DNA of 30,755 nucleotides from DATIUV01 sp049322755 (GCA_049322755.1 JBMOQX010000068.1:1-30755); one strand, 5' to 3'; positions 14,338-21,423 are shown, numbered from the stretch's first letter. Program-made: numbers and translations. Notes: generated from the sequence alone by a model not told the origin.

Positions 14338-15213
14338 GTGCACGACGCATCCGCCGCTGAGAGCGCCCGGGTCCTGGTGCTGCCCGACGGACGCCGCCTG
14401 GGGTACGCCGAGTGGGGCGACCCTGCCGGCGGGCCGGTGGTGGCTTTTCACGGCATCCCGGGCTCGCGGCTGCAGCGCCATCCCGACGAGGGCATCGCCC
14501 GCGGACAGCGCGCGCGCGTGCTGACCGTGGACCGCCCGGGCTGCGGGTTGAGCGATCCGCATCCCGGTGCCGGGTTGACGGCCTTCGCGCGGGACGTGAC
14601 AGCGCTGCTGGATGCCCTGGGCGTCGGACCGGTCCGGGCGGTCGGCATTTCCGGCGGCGGGCCTTATACGCTGGCGTTCGCCGCCCGGGCGGGAGAGCGC
14701 GTGCAGCGCGTTGCCCTGGTGAGCCCGGTGGGCCCGCCCGGCAGCATGGGCCGGCCCATGGTGTGGACCGCGCGGCTGGGTTTCAGCGTCGCCGCCCGGG
14801 CGCCGCGGCTGCTGCGGCCCCTGCTGGACCCGCTGGCCCGGCTGGGCAAGGCGGCGCCCGAGGTCTATATCCGGGCGGTGGCGTCCAAGCTGGGCGTCCC
14901 CGACCGCGATATTCTGCTGCGCCCCGAAGTGACGGCGATGTTCCGCGACGACCTGACCGAAGCGTTCCGCGCCGGCTGCGCGGGGATGCTCCACGACCTG
15001 GCGCTGGAGGCGCGGCCGTGGGACTTCGCCGTCGAGTCGGTCGGGGCGCCGGTGGACCTGTGGCACGGCGAGGCCGACCGGATGGTGCCGCCCTCGGCGA
15101 GCCGGGCACTGGCGGGGCGCCTGCCTCGGGCCGTCGTCACGTTTCTGCCGGGCGAGGGGCATTTCATGGTGCTGGACCGCTGGCCCGAGATTCTGGAGCG
15201 GCTGTTGCATTGA
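14338..15213 (+). CDS. Alpha/beta hydrolase
   Basis: The 291-aa protein has a complete alpha/beta-hydrolase set: oxyanion region FHGIPGSRLQRHP, VDRPGCGLSDPHPG, nucleophile elbow GISGGGP with Ser105, acid Asp247 (WHGEADRMVP) and His275 (GEGHFMV). The HGIPGSR segment and the GISGGGPY elbow are typical of a large group of uncharacterised bacterial hydrolases. There is no signal peptide, so it is probably cytoplasmic. The start is a GTG at 14338, 32 nt after ttcA on the same strand, without a strong Shine-Dalgarno. It may be read through from ttcA, but no functional link with tRNA thiolation is evident. Substrate unknown. Confidence 0.9.
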   Translation: MHDASAAESARVLVLPDGRRLGYAEWGDPAGGPVVAFHGIPGSRLQRHPDEGIARGQRARVLTVDRPGCGLSDPHPGAGLTAFARDVTALLDALGVGPVRAVGISGGGPYTLAFAARAGERVQRVALVSPVGPPGSMGRPMVWTARLGFSVAARAPRLLRPLLDPLARLGKAAPEVYIRAVASKLGVPDRDILLRPEVTAMFRDDLTEAFRAGCAGMLHDLALEARPWDFAVESVGAPVDLWHGEADRMVPPSASRALAGRLPRAVVTFLPGEGHFMVLDRWPEILERLLH

Positions 15214-15255
15214 ACGCGGCAGGCCGGCTTTGCCGCAGCGCATCACGAAAAAAAG

Positions 15256-15286
15256 TTGCATTATCCGGAATCGGTCGAGCTAGAAT
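15256..15286 (+). promoter_or_regulatory. Sigma-70-type promoter of the small secreted peptide gene
   Basis: TTGCAT at 15256-15261 and TAGAAT at 15281-15286 are separated by 19 nt, slightly long but in a clearly AT-rich stretch that stands out from the GC-rich surroundings. An A-tract lies just upstream of the -35. Transcription would start near 15293, giving a leader of about 47 nt with a strong GGGAGGAGAG ribosome site. Confidence 0.5.
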
Positions 15287-15339
15287 TTCGCGCCGGCATG
15301 TGCCGGTGTTCTTGTCCCGTATTCGGGAGGAGAGAAATC

Positions 15340-15483
15340 ATGAAAAAGCTTTTCGCGATCCTGCTTGCCGCCGCGTTCTTTGGCGGTACCCTGACAGCCT
15401 ACGCCGGTGAAAAAGTTGCGGCGAAGCCCACCGCCGAAGAGTGCAAGAAGGATCCGAAAATGAAGGGCTGCGAGAAGAAGTAA
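15340..15483 (+). CDS. Small secreted lysine-rich peptide, unknown function
   Basis: The 47-aa product has a clear Sec signal peptide (MKKLFAILLAAAFFGGTLTAYA, cleavage after AYA). The mature peptide is about 25 residues, very rich in lysine, with two cysteines (EECKKDPKMKGCEKK) that could form a disulfide. I do not recognise a named family; short periplasmic peptides of this kind occur in Betaproteobacteria. It has its own promoter, an excellent ribosome site (GGGAGGAGAG about 7 nt before ATG 15340) and its own intrinsic terminator. It is therefore a monocistronic, probably well-expressed gene. Function is not inferable; a cationic envelope or metal/redox peptide are guesses only. Confidence 0.8.
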   Translation: MKKLFAILLAAAFFGGTLTAYAGEKVAAKPTAEECKKDPKMKGCEKK

Positions 15484-15506
15484 AAGCAAGGCATCCGGTT
15501 TCACTG

Positions 15507-15536
15507 AAAAGGCGGGGTCGTTCCCCGCCTTTTTTC
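15507..15536 (+). terminator. Rho-independent terminator after the small peptide gene
   Basis: AAAAGGCGGGG and CCCCGCCTTTTTT form a perfect GC-rich stem around a short TCGTT loop, followed by a run of six T. It lies 23 nt after the small peptide stop. The A-tract on the other side allows some activity on the opposite strand for the LysR gene, although the LysR stop lies upstream of it at 15621. Confidence 0.9.
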
Positions 15537-15620
15537 GTCTGCCGCAAGCCGCGCAGCTCCGCGCGCTGGTCCCGCCGTTTTCCGCGGAGCGCATGGCGGC
15601 GCGCCCGGCGAGCACCCGCG

Positions 15621-16610
15621 TCAACCGCGCGGCGAACGAGGGCGCCGAACCGATCGAGCCGCTGCCGGACGGCGCGCGGGACTGACGGCGCCGGCCGCCG
15701 CGGCGTCACCGGCCGCCACCTCCCGGCCGATCCAGTCGACGAACTGGCGGACTCGCGGCTCCTCCCGGCTGCGGCTGCTCGTCAGCAGGAAATAGCCGCG
15801 CTCCGAATCGCTGCGCGCTCCCAGCGGCGCCACCAGGCGGCGCTCGCGCAGCAGGTCGCGGGTCAGCGGCTCGCGCCCGAGCGCCACACCGTGGCCGGCC
15901 AGCGCGGCGGCGATCACCTGGTCGTAATGGCTGAAGTGCAGGTGCCCGGCGGCCTTGAGCTCGGCGGCGCCGTGGGTTTCCAGCCACACCGGCCAGCTGA
16001 ACGGCCAGCGCCGGTCGGGATCGTCGTAGTGCAGAAGCACGTGGCGCGACAGGTCGGCGACGCGCCGCAGCGGCGTCCGCCGCGCCAGGCGCGGACTGCA
16101 CACCGGCACCACCTGCTCGTCGAACAGGCGCGGCGTGCCGGGCGGCACCTGGTCGGCGCGGCCGTAGCGGATCGCCACGTCGACGCCGGCGCGCTCCAGG
16201 TCCACCACGCGGTTGTCGGCGGCGATGCGCACGTCGATCTCCGGATGCGCCGCCCGCAGCGCGGGCAGCCGCGGCAGCAGCCACAGCGAGGCGACGCCGA
16301 CGGAGCAGGTGACGGTGACGCCGCGCACCGATGCCGAGCGCACGCGGGCCACCGCGTCGTCCAGCTGCCGCAGCGCCGCCCCGGCGTCGCGGTGCAGCGC
16401 GGCGCCGGCGTCGGTCAACGCCACCTCGCGCGTGCGCCGCGCGAACAGCGCCACGCCGAGGCGTTCCTCGAGCAGAGCGATCTGGCGGCTCACCGCCGAT
16501 TGGGTGAGGTGCAGCTCCTCGGCCGCGCGCGTGAAGCTCAGGTGGCGGGCGACGGCGTCGAACCCGCGCAGCAGGTCCAGCGGGAAAGCCGGCGGGCGGC
16601 GCTTATTCAT
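15621..16610 (-). CDS. LysR family transcriptional regulator (GcvA-like)
   Basis: The 329-aa protein has an N-terminal winged helix-turn-helix (residues about 9-68, with SFTRAAEELHLTQSAVSRQIALLEERLGV split across the recognition helix) and a periplasmic-binding-like effector domain (about 95-300). The FxRxxRxxxLTDAG linker and the later VDVAIRYGRADQVPPGTPRLF and GHGVALGREPL segments match the GcvA/BenM-like subgroup. The last 30 residues are a low-complexity Ala/Pro/Arg tail not usual for the family. It is divergent from the DUF2917 gene with a 133-bp gap. LysR proteins commonly control a divergent neighbour, so the DUF2917 gene and autoregulation are the natural targets. The effector is unknown. 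Confidence 0.93.
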   Translation of the reverse strand: MNKRRPPAFPLDLLRGFDAVARHLSFTRAAEELHLTQSAVSRQIALLEERLGVALFARRTREVALTDAGAALHRDAGAALRQLDDAVARVRSASVRGVTVTCSVGVASLWLLPRLPALRAAHPEIDVRIAADNRVVDLERAGVDVAIRYGRADQVPPGTPRLFDEQVVPVCSPRLARRTPLRRVADLSRHVLLHYDDPDRRWPFSWPVWLETHGAAELKAAGHLHFSHYDQVIAAALAGHGVALGREPLTRDLLRERRLVAPLGARSDSERGYFLLTSSRSREEPRVRQFVDWIGREVAAGDAAAAGAVSPARRPAAARSVRRPRSPRG

Positions 16611-16614
16611 GATC

Positions 16615-16723
16615 TTTACTCATCGGAAACATACGCAAAGATCGTTGGTAAAGGTGCGCTTTGCCGAGAGATGATGTCGTCACCGGTGCCGGGACCTTCC
16701 GGCTGCCGATGAAGATGAGTAAA
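16615..16723. promoter_or_regulatory. LysR/DUF2917 divergent control region with 10-bp inverted repeat
   Basis: TTTACTCATC at 16615-16624 and its exact complement GATGAGTAAA at 16714-16723 flank the intergenic region, one arm next to each gene start. A second, shorter pair, GATCTTT (16611-16617) and AAAGATC (16637-16643), overlaps the LysR-side arm. The arrangement fits a divergent LysR-type control region, possibly with DNA looping, but binding is inferred. Confidence 0.4.
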
Positions 16724-16743
16724 ACGCATGAAAGGAGCTTAGC

Positions 16744-17073
16744 ATGGATCTCGGCATCGTGACCGCGCCCCTGACGCTGCACCGCGGGCAGCTCATCGCC
16801 ATGTTGGACGCGCAGGGCGCACGCATCGAATGCCTCGAGGGCGAACTGTGGATCACGCAGGACGCCGACGGGGCCGATTACCATATCAGCCGCGGCGAGG
16901 GCTTCACGGTGACCCGCGCCGGCCTGACGCTGGCGCAGGCCACGTGCCCGGGCACCCGGGTGGTGCTGAGCGCCCGGGCCACCGAGGTGGGCGGCGCGCT
17001 GCGCTCCTGGACGCGGGCGCTGGCGTGGCTGAAACGCGCGCGGCGGCCGCGGCCGGCAGTGCCGGCGGCGTAA
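16744..17073 (+). CDS. DUF2917 family protein
   Basis: The 109-aa protein matches the DUF2917 pattern: a leading beta strand with LHRGQLIAMLDAQGARIECLEG, the core GELWITQDADGADYHISRGEGF, and a final beta segment. The domain looks like a small cupin-like beta barrel; its role is unknown and it is common in Betaproteobacteria. The C-terminal 35 residues (SWTRALAWLKRARRPRPAVPAA) are basic and non-conserved. AAGGAG lies about 7 nt before ATG 16744. It is divergent from the LysR gene, which is its likely regulator. The 117 bp after its stop hold no convincing gene. Confidence 0.82.
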   Translation: MDLGIVTAPLTLHRGQLIAMLDAQGARIECLEGELWITQDADGADYHISRGEGFTVTRAGLTLAQATCPGTRVVLSARATEVGGALRSWTRALAWLKRARRPRPAVPAA

Positions 17074-17190
17074 CCCGGCTCTCGAACACGACGCCGAGTT
17101 CCTTGGCGTCGATCCCCGGCCCGGCCTGGACCTCCGCCATCTTCATCCGCACGGACCCCGGCGCGGGAAACCGTGACAAGCTTAGGAGTT

Positions 17191-18108
17191 TCAGCGCTCC
17201 GGCAGCGGAATGAATTCGTCGTCCCCAGGCACCTTGGCAAAACGCTGCGCCTGCCAGTCCTCCCGGGCCTGGCGGATGCGCTCTTTCGAACTGGAGACGA
17301 AGTTCCACCAGATGAAGCGCGGGCCGTCCATCGGCTCGCCGCCCAGCACCAGCAGGCGGGACGCGATCTGCGCCGTCACGGTCACGTCGTGGCGCGGCTT
17401 CAGCACCAGCAGACTGCCGGGCTCGAAGGTCTCGCCGGCGATGCGCACCCGCCCGGCGAGCAGGTAGATCGCGCGCTCCTCGTGCTCCGCCGGGATCGGC
17501 AGGCGGGCGCCGGCGGGCAGGCTCGCGTCGGCGTAGATCGTCTCGGAGAACACGCTCACCGGCGAGTGCCGGCCCCAGCCGCTGCCCGCGATCAGCACTA
17601 CGCGCATGTCATCGTCGTCGATCACCGGCAGTTCGTCCGCGCCGTAGTGCTCGAAGCGCGGCTCGGTCTCTTCGTGGCGCCGGGGCAGCGCGAGCCAAGT
17701 CTGCAGGCCGAACAGGCGCGCACCGGTGCGGCGCTGCTGCGGCGGCGTGCGCTCGGAATGGGCGATGCCGCGGCCGGCGGTCATCCAGTTCACCTCGCCC
17801 GGCCGGATCGGCTGCAGCGAGCCCAGGCTGTCGCGGTGCAGGATCTCGCCCTCGATCAGCCAGGTGAGCGTGGAGAGTCCGATGTGGGGGTGGGGCCGCA
17901 CGTCCATGCCGGTGCCGGGGCCGAATTCGGCCGGCCCCATCTGATCGAAGAAAATGAACGGCCCCACCATCTGGCGCCGGGCTGCTGGCAGCGCGCGCCG
18001 CACCTCGAACCCGCCCAGGTCGCGGGCCCGGGGCACGATCACCGCGTCCACGGGATCGCAGGATATGGGCATGGAGCAGTCGGGATCGGCGGCGGCTTGC
18101 CAGCTCAT
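17191..18108 (-). CDS. Pirin family protein
   Basis: The 305-aa bicupin protein has the pirin metal site complete: His73 and His75 (RPHPHIGLSTLTWLIEGE), His117 and Glu119 (TAGRGIAHSE). The C-terminal cupin contains PVSVFSETIYADASLPAGA and the typical DGPRFIWWNFVSSSKERI block. Pirins bind Fe or other divalent metals; several bacterial members oxidise quercetin, others act as redox-sensing regulators. It is cytoplasmic. ATG 18108 has an AAGGAA ribosome site and the expected N-terminus; the frame stays open upstream to 18330, but that part is not pirin-like. The ATG overlaps the TGA of a possible frameshifted upstream mini-ORF. Confidence 0.93.
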   Translation of the reverse strand: MSWQAAADPDCSMPISCDPVDAVIVPRARDLGGFEVRRALPAARRQMVGPFIFFDQMGPAEFGPGTGMDVRPHPHIGLSTLTWLIEGEILHRDSLGSLQPIRPGEVNWMTAGRGIAHSERTPPQQRRTGARLFGLQTWLALPRRHEETEPRFEHYGADELPVIDDDDMRVVLIAGSGWGRHSPVSVFSETIYADASLPAGARLPIPAEHEERAIYLLAGRVRIAGETFEPGSLLVLKPRHDVTVTAQIASRLLVLGGEPMDGPRFIWWNFVSSSKERIRQAREDWQAQRFAKVPGDDEFIPLPER

Positions 18109-18316
18109 GGCGGAGTTCCTTCTCGCGGAACGGGGCGCGTCAGCGGATGGAGCGGCGCCAGGGCGAAATGGTTCCGCCGGAACGCGCCGGACTCGGCCGC
18201 CGCCGACGGTGGCCATGCGCACCAGCTTGGCGATCAGCAGCAGCGGCGCCCATGCGTGCCAGAGCAGTTTAGAACCTGCCTCGTCCCGCGGCCCGTCCGG
18301 TTGCCGCGCCGCTGCG

Positions 18317-18322
18317 TATGAT
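18317..18322 (+). promoter_or_regulatory. -10 element for a probable leaderless MFS message
   Basis: TATGAT lies exactly 6 nt before ATG 18329, which would place the transcription start at or next to the A of the start codon. No -35 or Shine-Dalgarno is visible. The minus-strand MFS gene at 2869 has the same layout (CATTAT, 6 nt, ATG), with a shared CCGCATGG context. Confidence 0.35.
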
Positions 18323-18328
18323 AACCGC

Positions 18329-19546
18329 ATGGCCGCCGTCTCCGCCGTGACCGACCGCCACGCCCTCTATCTTGCCAATTTCCTGCGTGCCCTGGCCACC
18401 TCGATGCTGGGCGTGATGCTGGGGCTTTACCTGGCGCGGCTCGACTTCGCGCCGGCGCAGATCGGCGCCGTGATCAGCGTGGGACTGCTGGGCGCCGCCG
18501 CGGCATCCCTGCTCACCATGCTGGCGGGCGACCGGATCGGCCGCCGCCGCCTGCTGCTCGTGTTCGGTTCGCTGTCCGCGCTGGGCGGCATCGGCGTCGC
18601 CCTCGGCTCCACCCTGATGGCCGTTGGCGCCGCCGCGTTCGTCGGCATGCTGAACGGCATGGGCAAGGATCGCGGCGCCCAGCTGGTGCTGGAGCAGGCC
18701 ATCCTGCCGTCGACCGGATCCGACGCCGACCGCACCCGCACGTTCGCCTGGTATCACGTGCTGCAGGACAGCGGCCACGCGCTGGGCGGGCTGCTGGCGG
18801 CGGCGCCCGACCTGCTGGAGCGCCACGCCGGGATGACCGGGCCGGAGCCGTACCGCTGGGCGATGCTGGCGTACGTGCTGCTGACGCTGGCCTCCACGGC
18901 ATGCTACCTCCGGCTCACGCCGGCGGCGGAGCCGTCGGAACCGGCGCGGCCGCTCACCGTGCACCCCGAGAGCCGCCGCATCCTGTGGAAGATCTCGGCG
19001 CTGTTCGCCATCGACAGCGTCTCGGGCGGGTTCTTCGGCGCGGCGCTGCTGGCGTATTTCTTCCACGAGCATTTCGGCGCCAGCGCCACCGCGATCGCGG
19101 TGCTGTTTCTCGGCGCACGCGTGATGAACGCGCTTTCCCATTTGGGTGCAGCCTGGCTTGCCGGGCGCATCGGCCTGGTGAACACCATGGTGTTCACCCA
19201 CATTCCCTCCAGCCTGCTGCTGGTGACGATGGTGTTCATGCCCGACTTCGGGACCGCCGCGGTGCTGTTCCTGCTGCGGGAGGGGCTGGTGGAGATGGAC
19301 GTGCCGACGCGCCAGTCGTATCTCATGGCGGTGGTGCGGCCGGAGGAGCGCACCTTCGCCTCCGCGCTCACCCACCTGGTGCGGGTCGGCGGCTGGGCGG
19401 CGGCGCCGTCGTTCGCGGGTGCGCTGATGCAGTTCGTGTCGCTGGCCTCGCCGATTTTCGTCGGCGCGGCGCTCAAGATCGGCTACGACGTGATGCTGTG
19501 GTTCGCGTTCCTCGGCATCAAGCCGCCGGAGGAGCGGGAGCGCTGA
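18329..19546 (+). CDS. MFS transporter
   Basis: The 405-aa protein has about twelve predicted helices. It contains the MFS loop between helices two and three (GDRIGRRRLLLVFG, residues about 67-80) and a central cytoplasmic linker (PAAEPSEPARPLTVHPESRR, near 200-215). A distinctive GMLNGMGKDRGAQLVLEQAILP block (helix four region) and the later REGLVEMDVPTRQSYLMAVV mark a proteobacterial MFS subgroup without an assigned substrate. ATG 18329 follows a TATGAT element by 6 nt, so a leaderless start is likely. It is divergent from pirin and converges with the exonuclease gene, 5 nt between the stops. Confidence 0.88.
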   Translation: MAAVSAVTDRHALYLANFLRALATSMLGVMLGLYLARLDFAPAQIGAVISVGLLGAAAASLLTMLAGDRIGRRRLLLVFGSLSALGGIGVALGSTLMAVGAAAFVGMLNGMGKDRGAQLVLEQAILPSTGSDADRTRTFAWYHVLQDSGHALGGLLAAAPDLLERHAGMTGPEPYRWAMLAYVLLTLASTACYLRLTPAAEPSEPARPLTVHPESRRILWKISALFAIDSVSGGFFGAALLAYFFHEHFGASATAIAVLFLGARVMNALSHLGAAWLAGRIGLVNTMVFTHIPSSLLLVTMVFMPDFGTAAVLFLLREGLVEMDVPTRQSYLMAVVRPEERTFASALTHLVRVGGWAAAPSFAGALMQFVSLASPIFVGAALKIGYDVMLWFAFLGIKPPEERER

Positions 19547-19551
19547 GTGCC

Positions 19552-20952
19552 TTATCCGGCCAGGTCCACCACCTCGACGCGGTGGGCGTTGGCGGCGAGG
19601 AAGCGCGTAAGGATCTTGTAGGTGTCCAGGTCGAAGGACGGCTCGGCGCGCAGGGCGGCGGCGTCGAACAGCTCCCAGTCGGCGCGCAGCGTGCCGAGAT
19701 AGCACCAGCGGTCCAGCACGTGCAGCTCGGTGCGCTCGCCGCCGGCGTCCCGCTCGCGCACGCCGACGCGCCCCCGGTAGGGCCAGGCGCGGATCCTGAG
19801 CGGCGTGAGCGCGGCGGCCAGGCGCAGCGCGTGGGTCTCGAGCGACTCCCTGCCGCAGCAGGCGCCGCGGCAGCGCTTGATCTGATGGCTGAAGCAGGGG
19901 CCCTTGCCGCGCTCGAGGCCCAGCACGATGGGGCAGAGCTTGTGCTGCTCGGCGATGGCGCGCAGCGCCTTCACCGCGTCGGTCTTCGCGCGAAACAGAC
20001 CGTAGACGTGGGGCGTGGCGGCGAAGTCCACTTCGCGCGCGTAAACCAGTTCCGGCGTCGCCTTCGGGTTGGCAGGATCGAAGCGCCAGGCGCACAGCTC
20101 GCGCTGGGCCTTGAGCTGGCGGTTCAGCACCGGGTTCAGCTCCTTGACGAGCCGCGCTTCCTGCATCAGCGCGCCCAGCTCGCCCGCGGTTTCGATCCAC
20201 TCCACGTGCTCCACCTGCTGAGCGATCTTCAGATCCTTGGCGAGCTTGCGGTCGCCGGCGAAGTGGGCCATCACGCGCGAGCGCAGGTTCACGCTCTTGC
20301 CCACGTAGAGCGGCACGCCGCCGGCGCCGTAGAAGACGTAGACCCCCGGGGATTCCCGCAGCTCGTCCAGCAGGGTGGGGCTGACCCCCGCCGGCAGCGA
20401 CGGCGCCTTGAGCTGGCCGGCGACGGCGGCCTCGATCAGCGCGGGATCCTTTTCGGCCCGGACCCGCTGCAGGAACTCCCACAGCACGCGGGCGTCGCCC
20501 AGCGCCCGGTGGCGCTCCCCGCAGGCGAGGCCGTGGCGTTCGATCAGGCTGTCGAGATTGTGACGCCGGTGTCCCGCGTAGAGCTTGCGCGAGAGCTTGA
20601 CTGTGCACACCACGGGCGCCGCATAGCGCACACCCAGGCGCTTGAATTCTTCCCGCAGGAAGCTGTAGTCGAAACGGGCGTTGTGGGCGACGAACAGCCG
20701 CCCCTCGAGGCGCTCCAGCACGTCGCCGGCCAGTTCGGCGAAGGTGGGCGCGTTCACCACCATAGCGTTAGTGATTCCGGTAAGTGCCTGGATCGCCGGG
20801 GGAATGCTGGTTTCCGGGTTCACCAGGGTGCTCCATTCGCCGACCAGGCGGCCTTGGTCCACCTCGACGATACCCACCTCGGTGACACGGTCGTAGGCGG
20901 CGTTGGCACCGGTGGTTTCGAGATCGACGAAGGCGATGGGGCGGTCAAACAT
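19552..20952 (-). CDS. DEDDh 3'-5' exonuclease fused to GIY-YIG/UvrC-like domain
   Basis: The 466-aa protein has two nuclease modules. Residues 1-165 form a DnaQ-like exonuclease with all catalytic residues: Asp10 and Glu12 (FVDLETTG), Asp95 (HNARFD), His148 and Asp153 (HRALGDA). From about residue 200 comes a GIY-YIG domain (GVY at 203-205, YVG at 216-218, Arg224/Arg226) followed by a UvrC-like stretch ending in a cysteine block (CFSHQIKRCRGACCG). The UvrC C-terminal endonuclease and HhH domains are absent, as in Cho. The fused layout is known from actinobacterial and proteobacterial proteins and suggests a repair or processing nuclease acting with the UvrAB pathway; activity is inferred. 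ATG 20952 follows a TAAAAT element closely. Confidence 0.92.
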   Translation of the reverse strand: MFDRPIAFVDLETTGANAAYDRVTEVGIVEVDQGRLVGEWSTLVNPETSIPPAIQALTGITNAMVVNAPTFAELAGDVLERLEGRLFVAHNARFDYSFLREEFKRLGVRYAAPVVCTVKLSRKLYAGHRRHNLDSLIERHGLACGERHRALGDARVLWEFLQRVRAEKDPALIEAAVAGQLKAPSLPAGVSPTLLDELRESPGVYVFYGAGGVPLYVGKSVNLRSRVMAHFAGDRKLAKDLKIAQQVEHVEWIETAGELGALMQEARLVKELNPVLNRQLKAQRELCAWRFDPANPKATPELVYAREVDFAATPHVYGLFRAKTDAVKALRAIAEQHKLCPIVLGLERGKGPCFSHQIKRCRGACCGRESLETHALRLAAALTPLRIRAWPYRGRVGVRERDAGGERTELHVLDRWCYLGTLRADWELFDAAALRAEPSFDLDTYKILTRFLAANAHRVEVVDLAG

Positions 20953-20965
20953 GGGCAAGGTCCCT

Positions 20966-20971
20966 ATTTTA
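20966..20971 (-). promoter_or_regulatory. -10 element for the exonuclease/GIY-YIG gene
   Basis: TAAAAT on the minus strand in the context GGGTAAAATAGGG, about 14 nt before ATG 20952. The leader would be only about 7 nt. The -35 region is GC-rich and not convincing. Confidence 0.35.
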
Positions 20972-21024
20972 CCCGACGCGGATCCGCCCCCGGGTGGGGC
21001 CGGACCCGGCGCCCCCAGGCGGGG

Positions 21025-21041
21025 TTGGCACGAACCTTGCA
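21025..21041 (+). promoter_or_regulatory. Sigma-54 (RpoN) promoter upstream of the DUF3567 gene
   Basis: TTGGCACGAACCTTGCA matches the sigma-54 consensus YTGGCACGrNNNTTGCW at every defined position, with the required 10 nt between the GG (21027-21028) and GC (21039-21040) dinucleotides. It points toward the DUF3567 gene; transcription would start near 21052, giving a leader of about 130 nt before ATG 21181. Sigma-54 promoters need an enhancer-binding activator, which is not encoded in the window. Confidence 0.75.
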
Positions 21042-21091
21042 GTCATGTTGACCGAGCACGGCTTCGGCCGCGCGGGACAGAAAAAGCCGTC

Positions 21092-21175
21092 AGGAGGCAT
21101 CGGTGGAAATAGTCAGCGCCAGCTTGGGGCAAGCGCGAGCGTTATGGGGTGGAAGCCTGGAGGTTTCCGGGGAGG
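21092..21175 (+). promoter_or_regulatory. Two alternative ribosome sites for the DUF3567 gene
   Basis: AGGAGG at 21092-21097 sits 5 nt before an in-frame GTG at 21103, and GGAGG at 21171-21175 sits 5 nt before ATG 21181. Both starts are in the same frame. The second gives the family-length protein; the first would add 26 residues. Confidence 0.5.
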
Positions 21176-21180
21176 GCCAT

Positions 21181-21414
21181 ATGATGGTCGTTTACAGCAG
21201 CGCGAATTACTACGTCGTGGAGTACCCGGTGCAGTGCGGCCTGGAGGTGATCGACCGCCAGACCCGCCGCGGCGTGTTCCTCACCGGGGAGATCGCGTCC
21301 ACCCTGCGGGTGTCGATGGAGCATCTGCTCTCGGAAAACACCTCCGAGGAGCACATGGACGAGTTCCTTGGCGAGTTCGACGGCCTGCTCACGCAGCCCG
21401 TCGTCTGCCATTAG
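21181..21414 (+). CDS. DUF3567 family protein
   Basis: The 77-aa protein matches the betaproteobacterial DUF3567 family: an N-terminal VYSSANYYVVEYP strand pair, GLEVIDRQTRRGVFLTGEIA, and the C-terminal acidic helix EEHMDEFLGEFDGLLTQPVV, which is the most conserved part. It is small, acidic and cytoplasmic; function is unknown. ATG 21181 (or the adjacent ATG 21184) is preferred because it gives the family N-terminus and follows GGAGG. A GTG at 21103 with its own AGGAGG is an alternative. A perfect sigma-54 promoter 140 nt upstream suggests nitrogen, stress or similar activator-controlled expression. It converges with the spermidine-synthase-like gene, 9 nt between stops. Confidence 0.88.
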   Translation: MMVVYSSANYYVVEYPVQCGLEVIDRQTRRGVFLTGEIASTLRVSMEHLLSENTSEEHMDEFLGEFDGLLTQPVVCH

Positions 21415-21423
21415 AGACAGGTT

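Noticed and set aside
17074..17190. Possible gene fragment between the DUF2917 and pirin genes (minus-strand MKMAEVQAGPGIDAKELGVV)
   Set aside because: The stretch looks somewhat protein-like, but no start with ribosome site, no family match and no sensible end could be found; left uncalled.
18269..20608. Very long minus-strand open frame (about 780 codons) across the MFS gene
   Set aside because: It runs antisense to the MFS gene and out of frame with the exonuclease gene. Its product is a low-complexity Arg/Ala/Pro/His-rich sequence with no domain, as expected for shadow frames in GC-rich DNA.
18901..21051. Long plus-strand open frame (about 716 codons) spanning the MFS end and the exonuclease region
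   Set aside because: Overlaps two supported genes in wrong frames and lacks any recognisable domain.
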